A program made the translations under genes and the position numbers. Shown here in pieces: positions 33,619 to 42,258 of a stretch of DNA of 43,009 nucleotides. Below the pieces are notes generated by a model that was not told where the DNA came from, made no database searches, and saw nothing but the letters and a program-made list of their open reading frames with translations. How positions within the stretch are numbered: the first letter of the stretch is position 1; every line of letters begins with the position of its first letter. This DNA comes from Bacteroidales bacterium UBA1077 (GTDB lineage Bacteria > Bacteroidota > Bacteroidia > Bacteroidales > UBA932), in contig DCCQ01000028.1 of assembly GCA_002314195.1 (NCBI GenBank), positions 4,240-47,248 of the forward strand. The letters are read 5' to 3'.

Positions 33619-35205
33619 TTATATAGTTTTGACAAATTCTGTAAGGTTCTGCCCCCGGGCAAGGCCAAGCTTCGCGCGGAGCCTGTGCCTGCCGATCTCG
33701 ACACTCGTCGGAGCTATATTCATAAGGGCGGCCATGTATTTTGTCGAGAAGCCGAGGCGAAGAAGCATCGCAAGGCGTCTCTCCTGTTTCGTCAGTTGAG
33801 GGAATCTTTCTGTCATCCGGGTCGTGAAGTCCTTGTGCAGGGTCTCGACCTGGGCGTAGAAACTGTCTATCTCGTTGGAAAAATTCTTTCTGAGGTTGAG
33901 ATCGGTGCGCAACTCGTGGAGAAGCGCATCCTTCTTGTCCGCATCCGTCTCGGTCTGTGCTTGTTTGACCTTCTCGTAAAGCCCGTCAATGAACTCTTTC
34001 TGCTCTCCAAGATTCATCGCAACATTGACGAGTTCCTTTCGTTTGAGATCCAGCAGGTTGTGCAGATTCTCATTCTCTGCCTGCATCGTCTTGATCTCCA
34101 TCTCGTTGATCGCGCGACGGTTCTCGTTGAGTTCGTCGTCCATCTCCCTTAAAGTCCTGCCGGAGGACTTGGAATTACGCAGATAAAGGACTGACATAAT
34201 AAGAAGACCTGCCGTGACCAGAGTGAGGAGCATGACGAGAAGCCCGACCTGAGCGTTCATTAGTGAAAACAGGTTCGGATGCAACGCACCGGAGATCAAA
34301 CAAGCGAGAATCATCGCCAGAAGCGGGGTCAAAAGCGCATCTGTTCCTATCTTGGAGGCAAGAGCCATCCAATTGATCTCTTTGCCCTGAGCCAGTTCGC
34401 AGCCGGCGAGCCCCGCAAGCATCAAAAGTCCCGGAGCCAAAGGAGTGGCTTTCAAATGAATATTCCCGAGCCCAAGATTAAAAGAGAATATAATTGTGAC
34501 AAGCGCGGTGGCAAGCGTCATCGCCAAGGCGGCCTCCGCATTGACATCAAACCACCTTTCCATCAGCCTGTGGGTGTTGGAGCCGGTCTCGCCCTTTACC
34601 AACAAGCCTACGACAATGGCAACAGCGGCGAAGACCAGCAGCTGGAATTCCATAGTGGAGACCGACGGGACAAGCCCGCCAAGATTGAACCCGATGGCGA
34701 CCAACAGCAACGATGCTGCAAGCGTTATCGCCAGGCCCATCCTGTTCATCTTCGTAAGCAAGTGACAATCAGACCTTGACGAAATGGACGAAAGCACCTT
34801 GCAAAGAATGGTGGCGACAAGGATTGTGAGCATGACAGCGGCCAGCCACGAAAGCGGGACCGACCACCGGACAGCCGAGGAACCGTTCTGGAGCATCCGC
34901 GTCCCGGCTATTGCTCCGGCAAGAGAGAACACGATGGATGCGTCCTTTATGAATATCCTGACGGCGATGACCGCCAAGGTAGCCGCAAAGATAACCACAA
35001 GGTAATCCTTGTCCGGAACAAGCTGAGGGGCTTCTAAACGGGAAAGACCGATTCCGACAAACAGCAGAAGCATTATTCCCGGGACACGGAGCCGTCGTGC
35101 CACAGTGTGGCAGGTTCCGGCAGGAGCCAAAGCCACGGGCAGATCCGTCACCGAGAACCATCCAGTCAGGATGATGACAAAGAGTATGAACACCGTTATT
35201 GTCAT
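33619..35205 (-). CDS. PiT-like membrane domain fused to a LuxR-type HTH
   Basis: A 528-aa protein. Residues 1-345 hold about ten hydrophobic segments in two similar halves. The first has TDLPVALAPAGT where PiT phosphate transporters have NDxxNAxxxxxGT, then AGAIAGTRMLQNGSSAVRWS. The second has AGLAGCELAQGKEINWMALA and TPLLAMILACLI. The PiT pattern is visible but the key motifs are eroded. Residues about 350-465 are a long coiled coil (EMDDELNENRRAINEMEIK, LHNLLDLKRKELVNVAMNLG). Residues 471-528 are a LuxR/GerE-type HTH of the Bacteroidetes kind (LTKQERRLAMLLRLGFSTKY, TSVEIGRHRLRAKL). I infer a membrane receptor-regulator evolved from a transporter. The start shares one base with the DUF47 stop (TGATG). 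Confidence 0.75.
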   Translation of the reverse strand: MTITVFILFVIILTGWFSVTDLPVALAPAGTCHTVARRLRVPGIMLLLFVGIGLSRLEAPQLVPDKDYLVVIFAATLAVIAVRIFIKDASIVFSLAGAIAGTRMLQNGSSAVRWSVPLSWLAAVMLTILVATILCKVLSSISSRSDCHLLTKMNRMGLAITLAASLLLVAIGFNLGGLVPSVSTMEFQLLVFAAVAIVVGLLVKGETGSNTHRLMERWFDVNAEAALAMTLATALVTIIFSFNLGLGNIHLKATPLAPGLLMLAGLAGCELAQGKEINWMALASKIGTDALLTPLLAMILACLISGALHPNLFSLMNAQVGLLVMLLTLVTAGLLIMSVLYLRNSKSSGRTLREMDDELNENRRAINEMEIKTMQAENENLHNLLDLKRKELVNVAMNLGEQKEFIDGLYEKVKQAQTETDADKKDALLHELRTDLNLRKNFSNEIDSFYAQVETLHKDFTTRMTERFPQLTKQERRLAMLLRLGFSTKYMAALMNIAPTSVEIGRHRLRAKLGLARGQNLTEFVKTI

Positions 35206-35852
35206 CAGATGCTCCTTTTTATTGACATTACGGACAACTGGTCAGCCACTTTCTCGGCCTCCATAGAGATCTCCTCGATGTGAAGGGCAAAGTAACGAAG
35301 GTGGAATTTCTGACTGAGCTTTAACTCGTCCATCGTCTGGAACACTTTCCTTTTGAGGGACTTGGCCTGTTTGTCAGCCTCTTTCTCGTAGAAATAGACC
35401 CGGTGCACTTTCTCCGTGATGCTGTCCGAAGTCCTGAAGTAGGCTTTTGCGGCAGGTATCGCCGTCTCCACAGCCTGGGTTGACAGCTCGGTGAGTTTCA
35501 AGAAGTCAGCATTCAGTTCCACCGGAATGAACGGCCTCTCGATCTCGAACTGGAACAGATTGTCGTTAAGCGTGTCGATGATGTGATCCAAGGCCTCCAG
35601 AAGGCGCATGATGTCGCCTCTAAGCCTCACAAGACTTGACTGTCTGTAAAGTCCGGCCTCGATCTCCCTGCGAAGAAGCTCAGCTTCGTTCTCCAGCCTG
35701 GTCATCGTCTGAAGATTCCCGTTGAAAGCCTCGACATTCGTATAAAGATAGTTCTTCACCCCCTCGCCGAAAATCAGCAAAGCCTGGTCGATCGTGTCGA
35801 AGAACTTGTCGATGTCACCTATGATTTTATTTATTCTTTTCTGATAAAACAT
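35205..35852 (-). CDS. DUF47 (PhoU-like) protein
   Basis: A 215-aa all-helical cytoplasmic protein of the DUF47/TIGR00153 family, distant from PhoU and usually encoded beside PiT phosphate transporters. It shows the family's start (INKIIGDIDKFFDTIDQALL), the metal-binding-type acidic segments (RLEALDH-like LLEALDHIIDTLND) and a C-terminal ALHIEEISMEAEKVADQLSV. Length is normal. It is the first gene of the operon and is translationally coupled to the PiT-like/LuxR gene, so it probably regulates or senses through it. Confidence 0.9.
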   Translation of the reverse strand: MFYQKRINKIIGDIDKFFDTIDQALLIFGEGVKNYLYTNVEAFNGNLQTMTRLENEAELLRREIEAGLYRQSSLVRLRGDIMRLLEALDHIIDTLNDNLFQFEIERPFIPVELNADFLKLTELSTQAVETAIPAAKAYFRTSDSITEKVHRVYFYEKEADKQAKSLKRKVFQTMDELKLSQKFHLRYFALHIEEISMEAEKVADQLSVMSIKRSI

Positions 35853-35931
35853 GTCCGATCGTTATTGTTGTCAGTGTCCGCGCGTCAGGAAATGCCAGAC
35901 GACACCCGTGGTTTTCAACATCAAAAATAGA

Positions 35932-35939
35932 CCGGATTC
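35932..35939 (-). promoter_or_regulatory. -7 promoter element (TATTTTTG) of the phosphate-like operon
   Basis: An exact TAnnTTTG on the minus strand, 79 nt before the ATG at 35852, in the 240-nt gap before the operon. TGTAAAG occurs three times further upstream (35979, 36036, 36080), possibly as regulator half-sites. No -33 TTTG lies at normal spacing. Confidence 0.45.
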
Positions 35940-36092
35940 ACGAAGTATCAAAATGCCGAATTTGCCCAAACATCGCCTTGTAAAGTTTTTACATTTAACT
36001 AAACAATTGAAAAACAGCCATGTTTTCCAACACACTGTAAAGTTAGCAATAAAAACTCAACTCCGCCTTTATGGTGTTTTGTAAAGGAGAAA

Positions 36093-39000
36093 TTAAAAGT
36101 CATTCCACCCGCCGCCGAGAACTTTGTAGAGGTTCACCACGGAGAGGTTCTCCTTTGTTCTGGCCTCGCTCAGCTCCAACTGAGAGGCAAGATACTTTCT
36201 TTGGGCGTCAAGAACGTCCATATAACTGATCACGCCGTTTATGTACTGGCTGTTGGCCAGCACGACATACTTCTTGGACGCACGCTCCATCTCCTCCTTC
36301 ACATCGGTGTTGGAACGGGCGGAACGGAAAGTCACCGTCGCGTCATACACTTCTCTGAAAGCCTGCATCACATCCTTTTCGTACTCCAGTCTGGCCTGCT
36401 CGTATGAGGCCACGGCGGCCTTGAGGGCGGAACGGCGTTTGCCGAACTCGAAGACCGGCGACGCAAGGGTGGCTCCGGTGAACCAGAACGGAGATTTCAG
36501 GAAATCCTTGAGGGCATCGTTTTCCCCGCCGGCCCCAAGGTTGATGACAAAAGACGGGAACCTTTCAGCCATAGCCACCCCGACACGGGCCTCGGCGGCG
36601 CGTAGATCATTCTCGGATTTCATCAGATCCGGCCTGCGTTTGAGAATGTCGGACAGCACGCCGGGCGGAACAACGGTCTTTGGCATCTCCAAGGAACCTG
36701 CCACACGCTCGACCTCTTTAGGGTACGATCCGGTGATGAAGCACAACTCACTTTCCTTCAACGCTATCTGCCTTTGGAGATCAGGGACCATAGCCTCTGC
36801 TGAAGCCAATTCCACAAGAGCCTGCTGATAAGGGATTTCCGATGTCAGTCCGCCTTCCGCACGAAGTTTGGCCTGGTTCACGGACTTCTGCCTCGTGCCC
36901 AACGTGTTGGTGACTATCTCAAGTTTCTTATCCAACCCCACCAGTTCATAGTAGGCAGAAGCCACACTGGCGATGATGCTCATCCTCACAGCCTTCTGAG
37001 CCTCGACAGTACCCAGATAATCAGCCAGTTTCTCTCTCTTGGACCACTTCAGCCGTCCCCAGAAATCAACCTCCCACTGAAGCGAAGCCTTGACTCCGAA
37101 CTCGGGGTCATCCGGTTCGGAATCGGTTCCCCCATAATTACTGTGATCGTTCTGCGCATAGCCTTTCATAGACACGGAGGGCAGTTGGGCGGATCTCTGC
37201 ACACGGTACTTATATTCCATTTCCTTCAAACGCTCCGCCGCGATGAGCACGTCCTTGTTATAATTCAAAGCCGCGTCTATAAGTTTCTGCAATTCAGGGG
37301 ATTCATACACTTTTCTCCAATCCAGGTCAGCGAAACTCCTGCCGCTCGAATCCTCGAAAAACGCCTTCGGCATCTCACCAAGATCCGGTTTCTCACAGTA
37401 CTTTGATGTGGAGCAGGAACCAAGGGTCAATGACGACACGGCCAGAACGACTACTGCCGGCAAAGCCTTTCCGGCCTTGCGGAATCTTGGCCTCAACTTC
37501 GAGAGTTTTGACCTCAACTTGTAGATCAGCACGAAGAAGAACGGAACGAAGACGATTCCGACGGTTATGCCGGTGATCATCCCAAAGAACACTCCGGTAC
37601 CGATGTTCCTACGGCTCTCTGATCCCGGACCGCTGGCGAACACAAGAGGAAGCATGCCAAGGATGAAGGCCAATGATGTCATCACGATAGGCCTGAACCT
37701 AAGTTTCGCCGCGGTGACAGCAGCCTCTTCCAGATCCTTTCCGGACTCGACCTCGTCTTTGGCGAACTCCACGATAAGGATCGCGTTCTTGGCCACAAGG
37801 CCGACAAGCATCACAAGTCCTATCTGGAAATAGATGTTGCTCTCCATACCGAACACAGCCACACCGAGATAAGCCCCGGCAATCGCGATCGGGAGCGAAA
37901 GGATTACGGCCACAGGAATGGACCAACTCTCGTACTGGGCCGCAAGGAAGAGGAACACGAACAGCAACGCCAGCGCAAGGACAAGGCCGGTCTGCCCGCT
38001 TTCCTTTTTCTCCTGATAGGACATTCCACTCCACTCGACTCCGATGTTTTCCGGCAGATGCTCCTCAGCTATCTCCTCAAGTATCGCGAGGGCCTCGCCA
38101 GAGCTGGTTCCATTGGCAGCCTCACCGCTGATTGTAGACGAATTGTACATGTTGAACCTCTTGATCGTGCCGGGACCGGTCGTGAAATGCGTGGTGCCTA
38201 AGGCATTGACAGGAATCATCGTGCCTCCGGAACTTTTCATGAAGAACAGGTTCAAGTTGTCGGTGTGGGCGCGATACGGAGCGTCAGCCTGGATGTAGAC
38301 ACGGTATATTCGGTTGTACATGTTGAAATCATTGACATAGATCGCGCCGGTGAAAGCCTTCAAAGTCGCGAAGACATCGGCCAATGACAGACCCAGAAGC
38401 TGGATCTTGTCCCTGTCGGCATCGAAGTACAGCTGAGGAATGTCCTTCTGCATTCCCGACGACAAGCCTGTGAGTTCCTTTCTCTTCATCGCATAATGCA
38501 GCAATGTGTCAGAAGCGTTCTGGAGGTCCTCATAGGTCGCATCCCCCCTGGCCTCAAGCACCATCGAAAATCCTCCCGAGGTGCCAAGTCCCGGGATGAC
38601 GGCAGGAGTGCTTATGTACACCTTGCTTTCCGGGAACATCGACAAAGAGTCCCTCACCATCGCGATCGTCTTGGACATATTCGTGACATCGCGTTCGTTC
38701 CACGGCTTCAGGATCACCGTCAAGGTGCTGTTGGACTGCGCCGTGCCTATTCGTGGACTGGAGCCAGTGACATTGAGGACATATTCAACATCGTGCTGCC
38801 GAAGCAGGAAATCCATCGCCCTGTCCGTAACTTCCCTGGTCCGCTCGAGCGTGGCCCCCGTAGGAAGCTCCAATTCCACCGTGAAATACCCTTGGTCCTC
38901 CTTAGGGATGAAACTCTGCGGGACGAGGCGGCCGAGTATGAATATTCCCACGACAGCGACACCGAAGACGGCGAACATCCGTTTCGAATTATGCACCGCG

Positions 39001-40592
39001 AAGCGGACCATCTTGGCGTAGAATGATGTTCCCTGCTCAAGCCATTGGTTGATCTTCCTGAACACAAAGTTCTTAGGCTTGTCATCAGTATGTGGTTTCA
39101 GGAATTTGGAACACATCACAGGACTTAATGTCAGGGCCACGACCGTGGAGATGATCACGGAAACGGCGATTGTGACAGTGAACTGACGGAACAGTTGCCC
39201 CGTGATTCCTGAAAGGAAACTTACCGGAACGAAAACAGCGCAGAGCACAAGCGACATCGCCACAAGAGCGCTTCCTATCTCACCCATCGCCTTTTTCGTC
39301 GCCTCGTACGGCGACAGATGCTCGGTTGACATTATCCTGTCCACATTCTCCACGACCACAATCGCGTCATCCACGACGATGCCAATGGCCAGGATAAGGC
39401 CAAGCAACGTCATCATATTCAGAGAGAAGCCGAATATCAGCATCACGCCGAAAGTTCCGATAAGGGAGATCGGCACCGCAATGGCCGGAACCAGAGTGGC
39501 CCTGACATTCTGGAGGGACAGGAACACCACGAGAATGACGAGGATCAAGGCTTCGAACAAGGTTCTGTAGACATGGTGGATGGACTCCGAGATGTAGGTG
39601 GTCATGTCGAACGGTATGTCGTAGGACATTCCGTCCGGAAATCCTTTGCTGATTTCCGTCATCTCCGCCTTGACATTATCGGCGACCTCCACGGCGTTGG
39701 CTCCCGGAAGCATGAAGACGTTCATCACAGCGGCGTTGCGGGCGTTGATGCCGCTCTCGGTGTTGTACGACTGGGCCTCAAGCGAGATCCTGGCGACATC
39801 CCTGAGGCGTATGATGGAGCCATCCGCGCCTGTCCGGACCACGATGTTCTCGAACTGTTCGACCGAAGACAGTCTGCCAGGAGCCGTGATAGGGATGGTC
39901 ACATCCACATCCGTGATCGGTTGCTGCCCGAGCACTCCGGCCGCCGCCTCGCGGTTCTGGTCCTTCAAGGCGTTCTGAAGGTCCTTGACCGTTATTCCGA
40001 GACTGGCCATCTTGTCCGGCTGCACCCAGATCTGCATCGCATAATAGCGGCTTCCCACGTTCGAAACTACTCCCACACCGGGGACACGCCTCAGGCGGTC
40101 TTGAATATTCAAGGTGGTGTAGTTGCTGAGATAGACCTCGTCGAATTTCGGGTCATCCGACATCACAGTGATCGTCATCAACTTGCTGGATGACTCCTTT
40201 TCCACCGAAATGCCGTTCTGCACGACTTCGGCCGGAAGTCTGGACTCCGCCAGCTTCACCCTGTTCTGAACCTCGACAGCGGCCAGATCCGGATCTGTGG
40301 ATATGTCGAATGTCAATGTCGCTGAATATCCTCCGTTGTTGGAATTGCTTGACTCCATGTAGAGCATTCCAGGCGTTCCGTTGAGCGACTGTTCGATAGG
40401 GGTCGCAACGGCCTGCGACACGGTCTGCGAGTTGGCACCCGGATAGGATGTGGACACGCGCACGACCGGAGGAACGATCTTCGGGTACTGGTCAACCGGC
40501 AGCATCGTCAGCCCGATGAGCCCGACAAGTACAATTATAATGGATATGACAGTCGAGAATACGGGCCTGTCAATAAAGAAATCGGATTTCAT
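36093..40592 (-). CDS. RND efflux pump fused to its outer-membrane factor
   Basis: One uninterrupted 1499-codon frame. Residues 1 to about 1035 are a full AcrB/HAE1-type RND pump: start MKSDFFIDRPVFSTVISII, proton-relay D408-D409 in GIVVDDAIVVVENV, twelve spans, ending FFFVLIYKLRSKL. A short basic stretch (SKLRPRFRKAGK) leads to a second signal-like segment, ALPAVVVLAVSSLTLGSC, whose lipobox Cys is 1060. Residues 1060-1499 are a complete NodT/OprM-type outer-membrane factor (WEVDFWGRLKWSKREK, RPDLMKSENDLRAAEARVGV, ASPVFEFGKRRSALKAA, GVISYMDVLDAQRKYLASQ). Elsewhere these are two genes. Topology allows the second part to cross the membrane and be cut at Cys 1060. It lies 25 nt after the adaptor gene stop. 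A missed stop or lost boundary is the main alternative. Confidence 0.93.
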   Translation of the reverse strand: MKSDFFIDRPVFSTVISIIIVLVGLIGLTMLPVDQYPKIVPPVVRVSTSYPGANSQTVSQAVATPIEQSLNGTPGMLYMESSNSNNGGYSATLTFDISTDPDLAAVEVQNRVKLAESRLPAEVVQNGISVEKESSSKLMTITVMSDDPKFDEVYLSNYTTLNIQDRLRRVPGVGVVSNVGSRYYAMQIWVQPDKMASLGITVKDLQNALKDQNREAAAGVLGQQPITDVDVTIPITAPGRLSSVEQFENIVVRTGADGSIIRLRDVARISLEAQSYNTESGINARNAAVMNVFMLPGANAVEVADNVKAEMTEISKGFPDGMSYDIPFDMTTYISESIHHVYRTLFEALILVILVVFLSLQNVRATLVPAIAVPISLIGTFGVMLIFGFSLNMMTLLGLILAIGIVVDDAIVVVENVDRIMSTEHLSPYEATKKAMGEIGSALVAMSLVLCAVFVPVSFLSGITGQLFRQFTVTIAVSVIISTVVALTLSPVMCSKFLKPHTDDKPKNFVFRKINQWLEQGTSFYAKMVRFAVHNSKRMFAVFGVAVVGIFILGRLVPQSFIPKEDQGYFTVELELPTGATLERTREVTDRAMDFLLRQHDVEYVLNVTGSSPRIGTAQSNSTLTVILKPWNERDVTNMSKTIAMVRDSLSMFPESKVYISTPAVIPGLGTSGGFSMVLEARGDATYEDLQNASDTLLHYAMKRKELTGLSSGMQKDIPQLYFDADRDKIQLLGLSLADVFATLKAFTGAIYVNDFNMYNRIYRVYIQADAPYRAHTDNLNLFFMKSSGGTMIPVNALGTTHFTTGPGTIKRFNMYNSSTISGEAANGTSSGEALAILEEIAEEHLPENIGVEWSGMSYQEKKESGQTGLVLALALLFVFLFLAAQYESWSIPVAVILSLPIAIAGAYLGVAVFGMESNIYFQIGLVMLVGLVAKNAILIVEFAKDEVESGKDLEEAAVTAAKLRFRPIVMTSLAFILGMLPLVFASGPGSESRRNIGTGVFFGMITGITVGIVFVPFFFVLIYKLRSKLSKLRPRFRKAGKALPAVVVLAVSSLTLGSCSTSKYCEKPDLGEMPKAFFEDSSGRSFADLDWRKVYESPELQKLIDAALNYNKDVLIAAERLKEMEYKYRVQRSAQLPSVSMKGYAQNDHSNYGGTDSEPDDPEFGVKASLQWEVDFWGRLKWSKREKLADYLGTVEAQKAVRMSIIASVASAYYELVGLDKKLEIVTNTLGTRQKSVNQAKLRAEGGLTSEIPYQQALVELASAEAMVPDLQRQIALKESELCFITGSYPKEVERVAGSLEMPKTVVPPGVLSDILKRRPDLMKSENDLRAAEARVGVAMAERFPSFVINLGAGGENDALKDFLKSPFWFTGATLASPVFEFGKRRSALKAAVASYEQARLEYEKDVMQAFREVYDATVTFRSARSNTDVKEEMERASKKYVVLANSQYINGVISYMDVLDAQRKYLASQLELSEARTKENLSVVNLYKVLGGGWNDF

Positions 40593-40617
40593 AAGTTCGT
40601 GTTTATTAATATATTCC

Positions 40618-41754
40618 TTAAGAGCGAACCGCCTCGGCCTTCATTCCGTGGCTCAGTTTGTGCTCCCCTTCCACGACAATGACCTCTCCCGGATTGAGGC
40701 CTCGCTCCACGACCGTGGTGTTCTCCACTTCCGGTCCGGTCTGGATGAAACGCTTCTCCACGATGCCGCCTCGTTTCATCACGAATATGAACGAGCCGCT
40801 CTTTTCGATGATGATGGCCTTGGTCGGCACCGCCACCGCATTCTCCCTCACGTCCAGCAGGACTTTCACATTGGTGAACTGACCCGGAAGGAGCTCCCTG
40901 TCAGGATTAGGCATCTCAGCGCGTACAGAAAACGTTCCGGACTTGGCATCCACAAGCGGATCCGCAAAATCAACCAATCCCTTGTACTTGTACACTGATT
41001 TGTCCGCCATCGTGATGGTCACGTATGGCTCCCAGTGCCGACTGGTGTCCTTCTGACCAAGATTCACGTTCCTGGCCTTACATTTTTGGTAGTCCAGATC
41101 CGTCATCTTGAACTCCACAAGCACTGTGTCGCTCTTGACCACATTAGCCAGAAGAGATTGTGATCCCGGACCGACAAGAGTTCCTATGTCCACGTGCCTC
41201 TCACTTATGTAACCGCTTATCGGAGAGCGTACTGTTGTGTAGCTCAAGGCCAGACGGGCTTCCGTCAGATTGGCCTCGCCGACCTGCACGTCAGCCTTGG
41301 CGCTCTCATAGGCGGCGACAGCGTTGTCCAGATCAAGCTGGCTGGAGGCCTTCTGCTCGAACAAAGGTTTGATCCTCGCCAGATCCCGCTCAGCCTTCAA
41401 GGCCATGGCTTTGTTTTTTGTCACAAGAGCCTCCGCCCTGTCAACCTGAGCCTTATATTGCTTGGGATCAATAATGAAAAGTATCTGGTCTTTCTTCACG
41501 TAAGTTCCTTCTTCAAACATCATCTTCTCAAGATACCCTTCGACCCTCGCCCGTACCTCCACGAACTGCTGGGCGCGGATTCTTCCGGGAAACTCTCCGT
41601 AAATCTCCACATTCCGTGTCCTGACCGTGTCAACGCTGACCACAGGCAGATCCTCCACGTGATGTTTTGGCCTAAGAACGATAATGACAACAGCTGCGGC
41701 CACAACGGCCACAGCGACCACGCCAATGATGGCTCTTTTGTTAAGTTTGCTCAT
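40618..41754 (-). CDS. RND membrane-fusion (periplasmic adaptor) protein
   Basis: A 378-aa HlyD/AcrA-type adaptor. The ATG at 41754 (MSKLNKRAIIGVVAVAVVAA) is chosen over an in-frame extension of 25 codons that lacks any export feature. A single N-terminal membrane anchor replaces the usual lipobox. The lipoyl halves (VEVRARVEGYLEKMMFEEGTYV and YTTVRSPISGYISERHVDIG) flank a long alpha-hairpin (KNKAMALKAERDLARIKPLF, ASSQLDLDNAVAAYESAKAD). Beta-barrel and membrane-proximal domains follow (LLPGQFTNVKVLL; GLNPGEVIVVEGEHKL). It connects the inner pump to the outer-membrane factor, both encoded in the next ORF. The substrate is unknown. Confidence 0.94.
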   Translation of the reverse strand: MSKLNKRAIIGVVAVAVVAAAVVIIVLRPKHHVEDLPVVSVDTVRTRNVEIYGEFPGRIRAQQFVEVRARVEGYLEKMMFEEGTYVKKDQILFIIDPKQYKAQVDRAEALVTKNKAMALKAERDLARIKPLFEQKASSQLDLDNAVAAYESAKADVQVGEANLTEARLALSYTTVRSPISGYISERHVDIGTLVGPGSQSLLANVVKSDTVLVEFKMTDLDYQKCKARNVNLGQKDTSRHWEPYVTITMADKSVYKYKGLVDFADPLVDAKSGTFSVRAEMPNPDRELLPGQFTNVKVLLDVRENAVAVPTKAIIIEKSGSFIFVMKRGGIVEKRFIQTGPEVENTTVVERGLNPGEVIVVEGEHKLSHGMKAEAVRS

Positions 41755-42258
41755 AGCGATCTGTTTTTTGCGAATCAGGCAACCCTGATTCCGAATCATG
41801 AGGCATCGCCATTTCAAAGACCGTTCCAAATTATTTACAGGCTCCCAACACCCTCTCTTTCAGAATAGTACAATAATACCATTCCGAAACGCCACATCTA
41901 CACCTTCCGCACGATTCAAGTTACAGAATCGCACAAAACATCCTGTTTAAGATTAGATTTCAATCCTCATCCACTCTTTTTCAATATCTTGAAAGCCGGT
42001 TGCAATGGTGCAATATTACTTACAAAACCCCTTCAGCAACACCACCTCTGGAACCCACTCAAGTGGCACATCGGCTGAAAAACTATCGCTTTAGGCTTTG
42101 ACTTTTTCAGCCAGAGTGAGCCCTCATCCACTTCCGAGGCACTATAACATGAAGGCGTTTTGTAAATAATTAATTGACACCTCATTAAACATCAATATTG
42201 ACTTGCGTAAGACAATCATCAATCTGTTTGAGTTTATTATTCTTTAAAAATAGAATTA
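41755..42258. other. 504-nt intergenic region upstream of the efflux operon
   Basis: No gene seen. It must hold the efflux promoter, but I find no exact TTTG/TAnnTTTG pair; TATTATTG on the minus strand near 41875 is one base off. Its right part carries the stem-loops at 42055-42112. Confidence 0.5.
42055..42112. terminator. Two adjacent stem-loops downstream of the frameshifted gene
   Basis: CCACT/AGTGG (42055-42059, 42062-42066) and the perfect 10-bp pair GGCTGAAAAA/TTTTTCAGCC (42073-42082, 42103-42112, 20-nt loop). They lie 147 nt beyond the stop of the minus-strand gene at 42259 and could end its transcript. Without a following T-run this is tentative. Confidence 0.4.

Larger units (their letters stand above)
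204..40110. repeat. Dispersed palindromic 8-mer GAATATTC (16 copies)
   Basis: Copies start at 204, 1642, 1723, 3770, 5856, 9374, 13315, 20789, 22727, 24296, 27144, 29021, 31899, 34458, 38940 and 40103. Fifteen are in genes and one overlaps a promoter. Within genes it is read in all three frames (for example EYS, GIF, and NI followed by L, H or Q), so a protein motif does not explain it. Confidence 0.8.

Noticed and set aside
35979..36086. Three TGTAAAG words before the phosphate-like operon as a CRISPR-like or iteron array
   Set aside because: Spacing is uneven (57 and 44 nt) and units are only 7 bp. I mention them only as possible half-sites.
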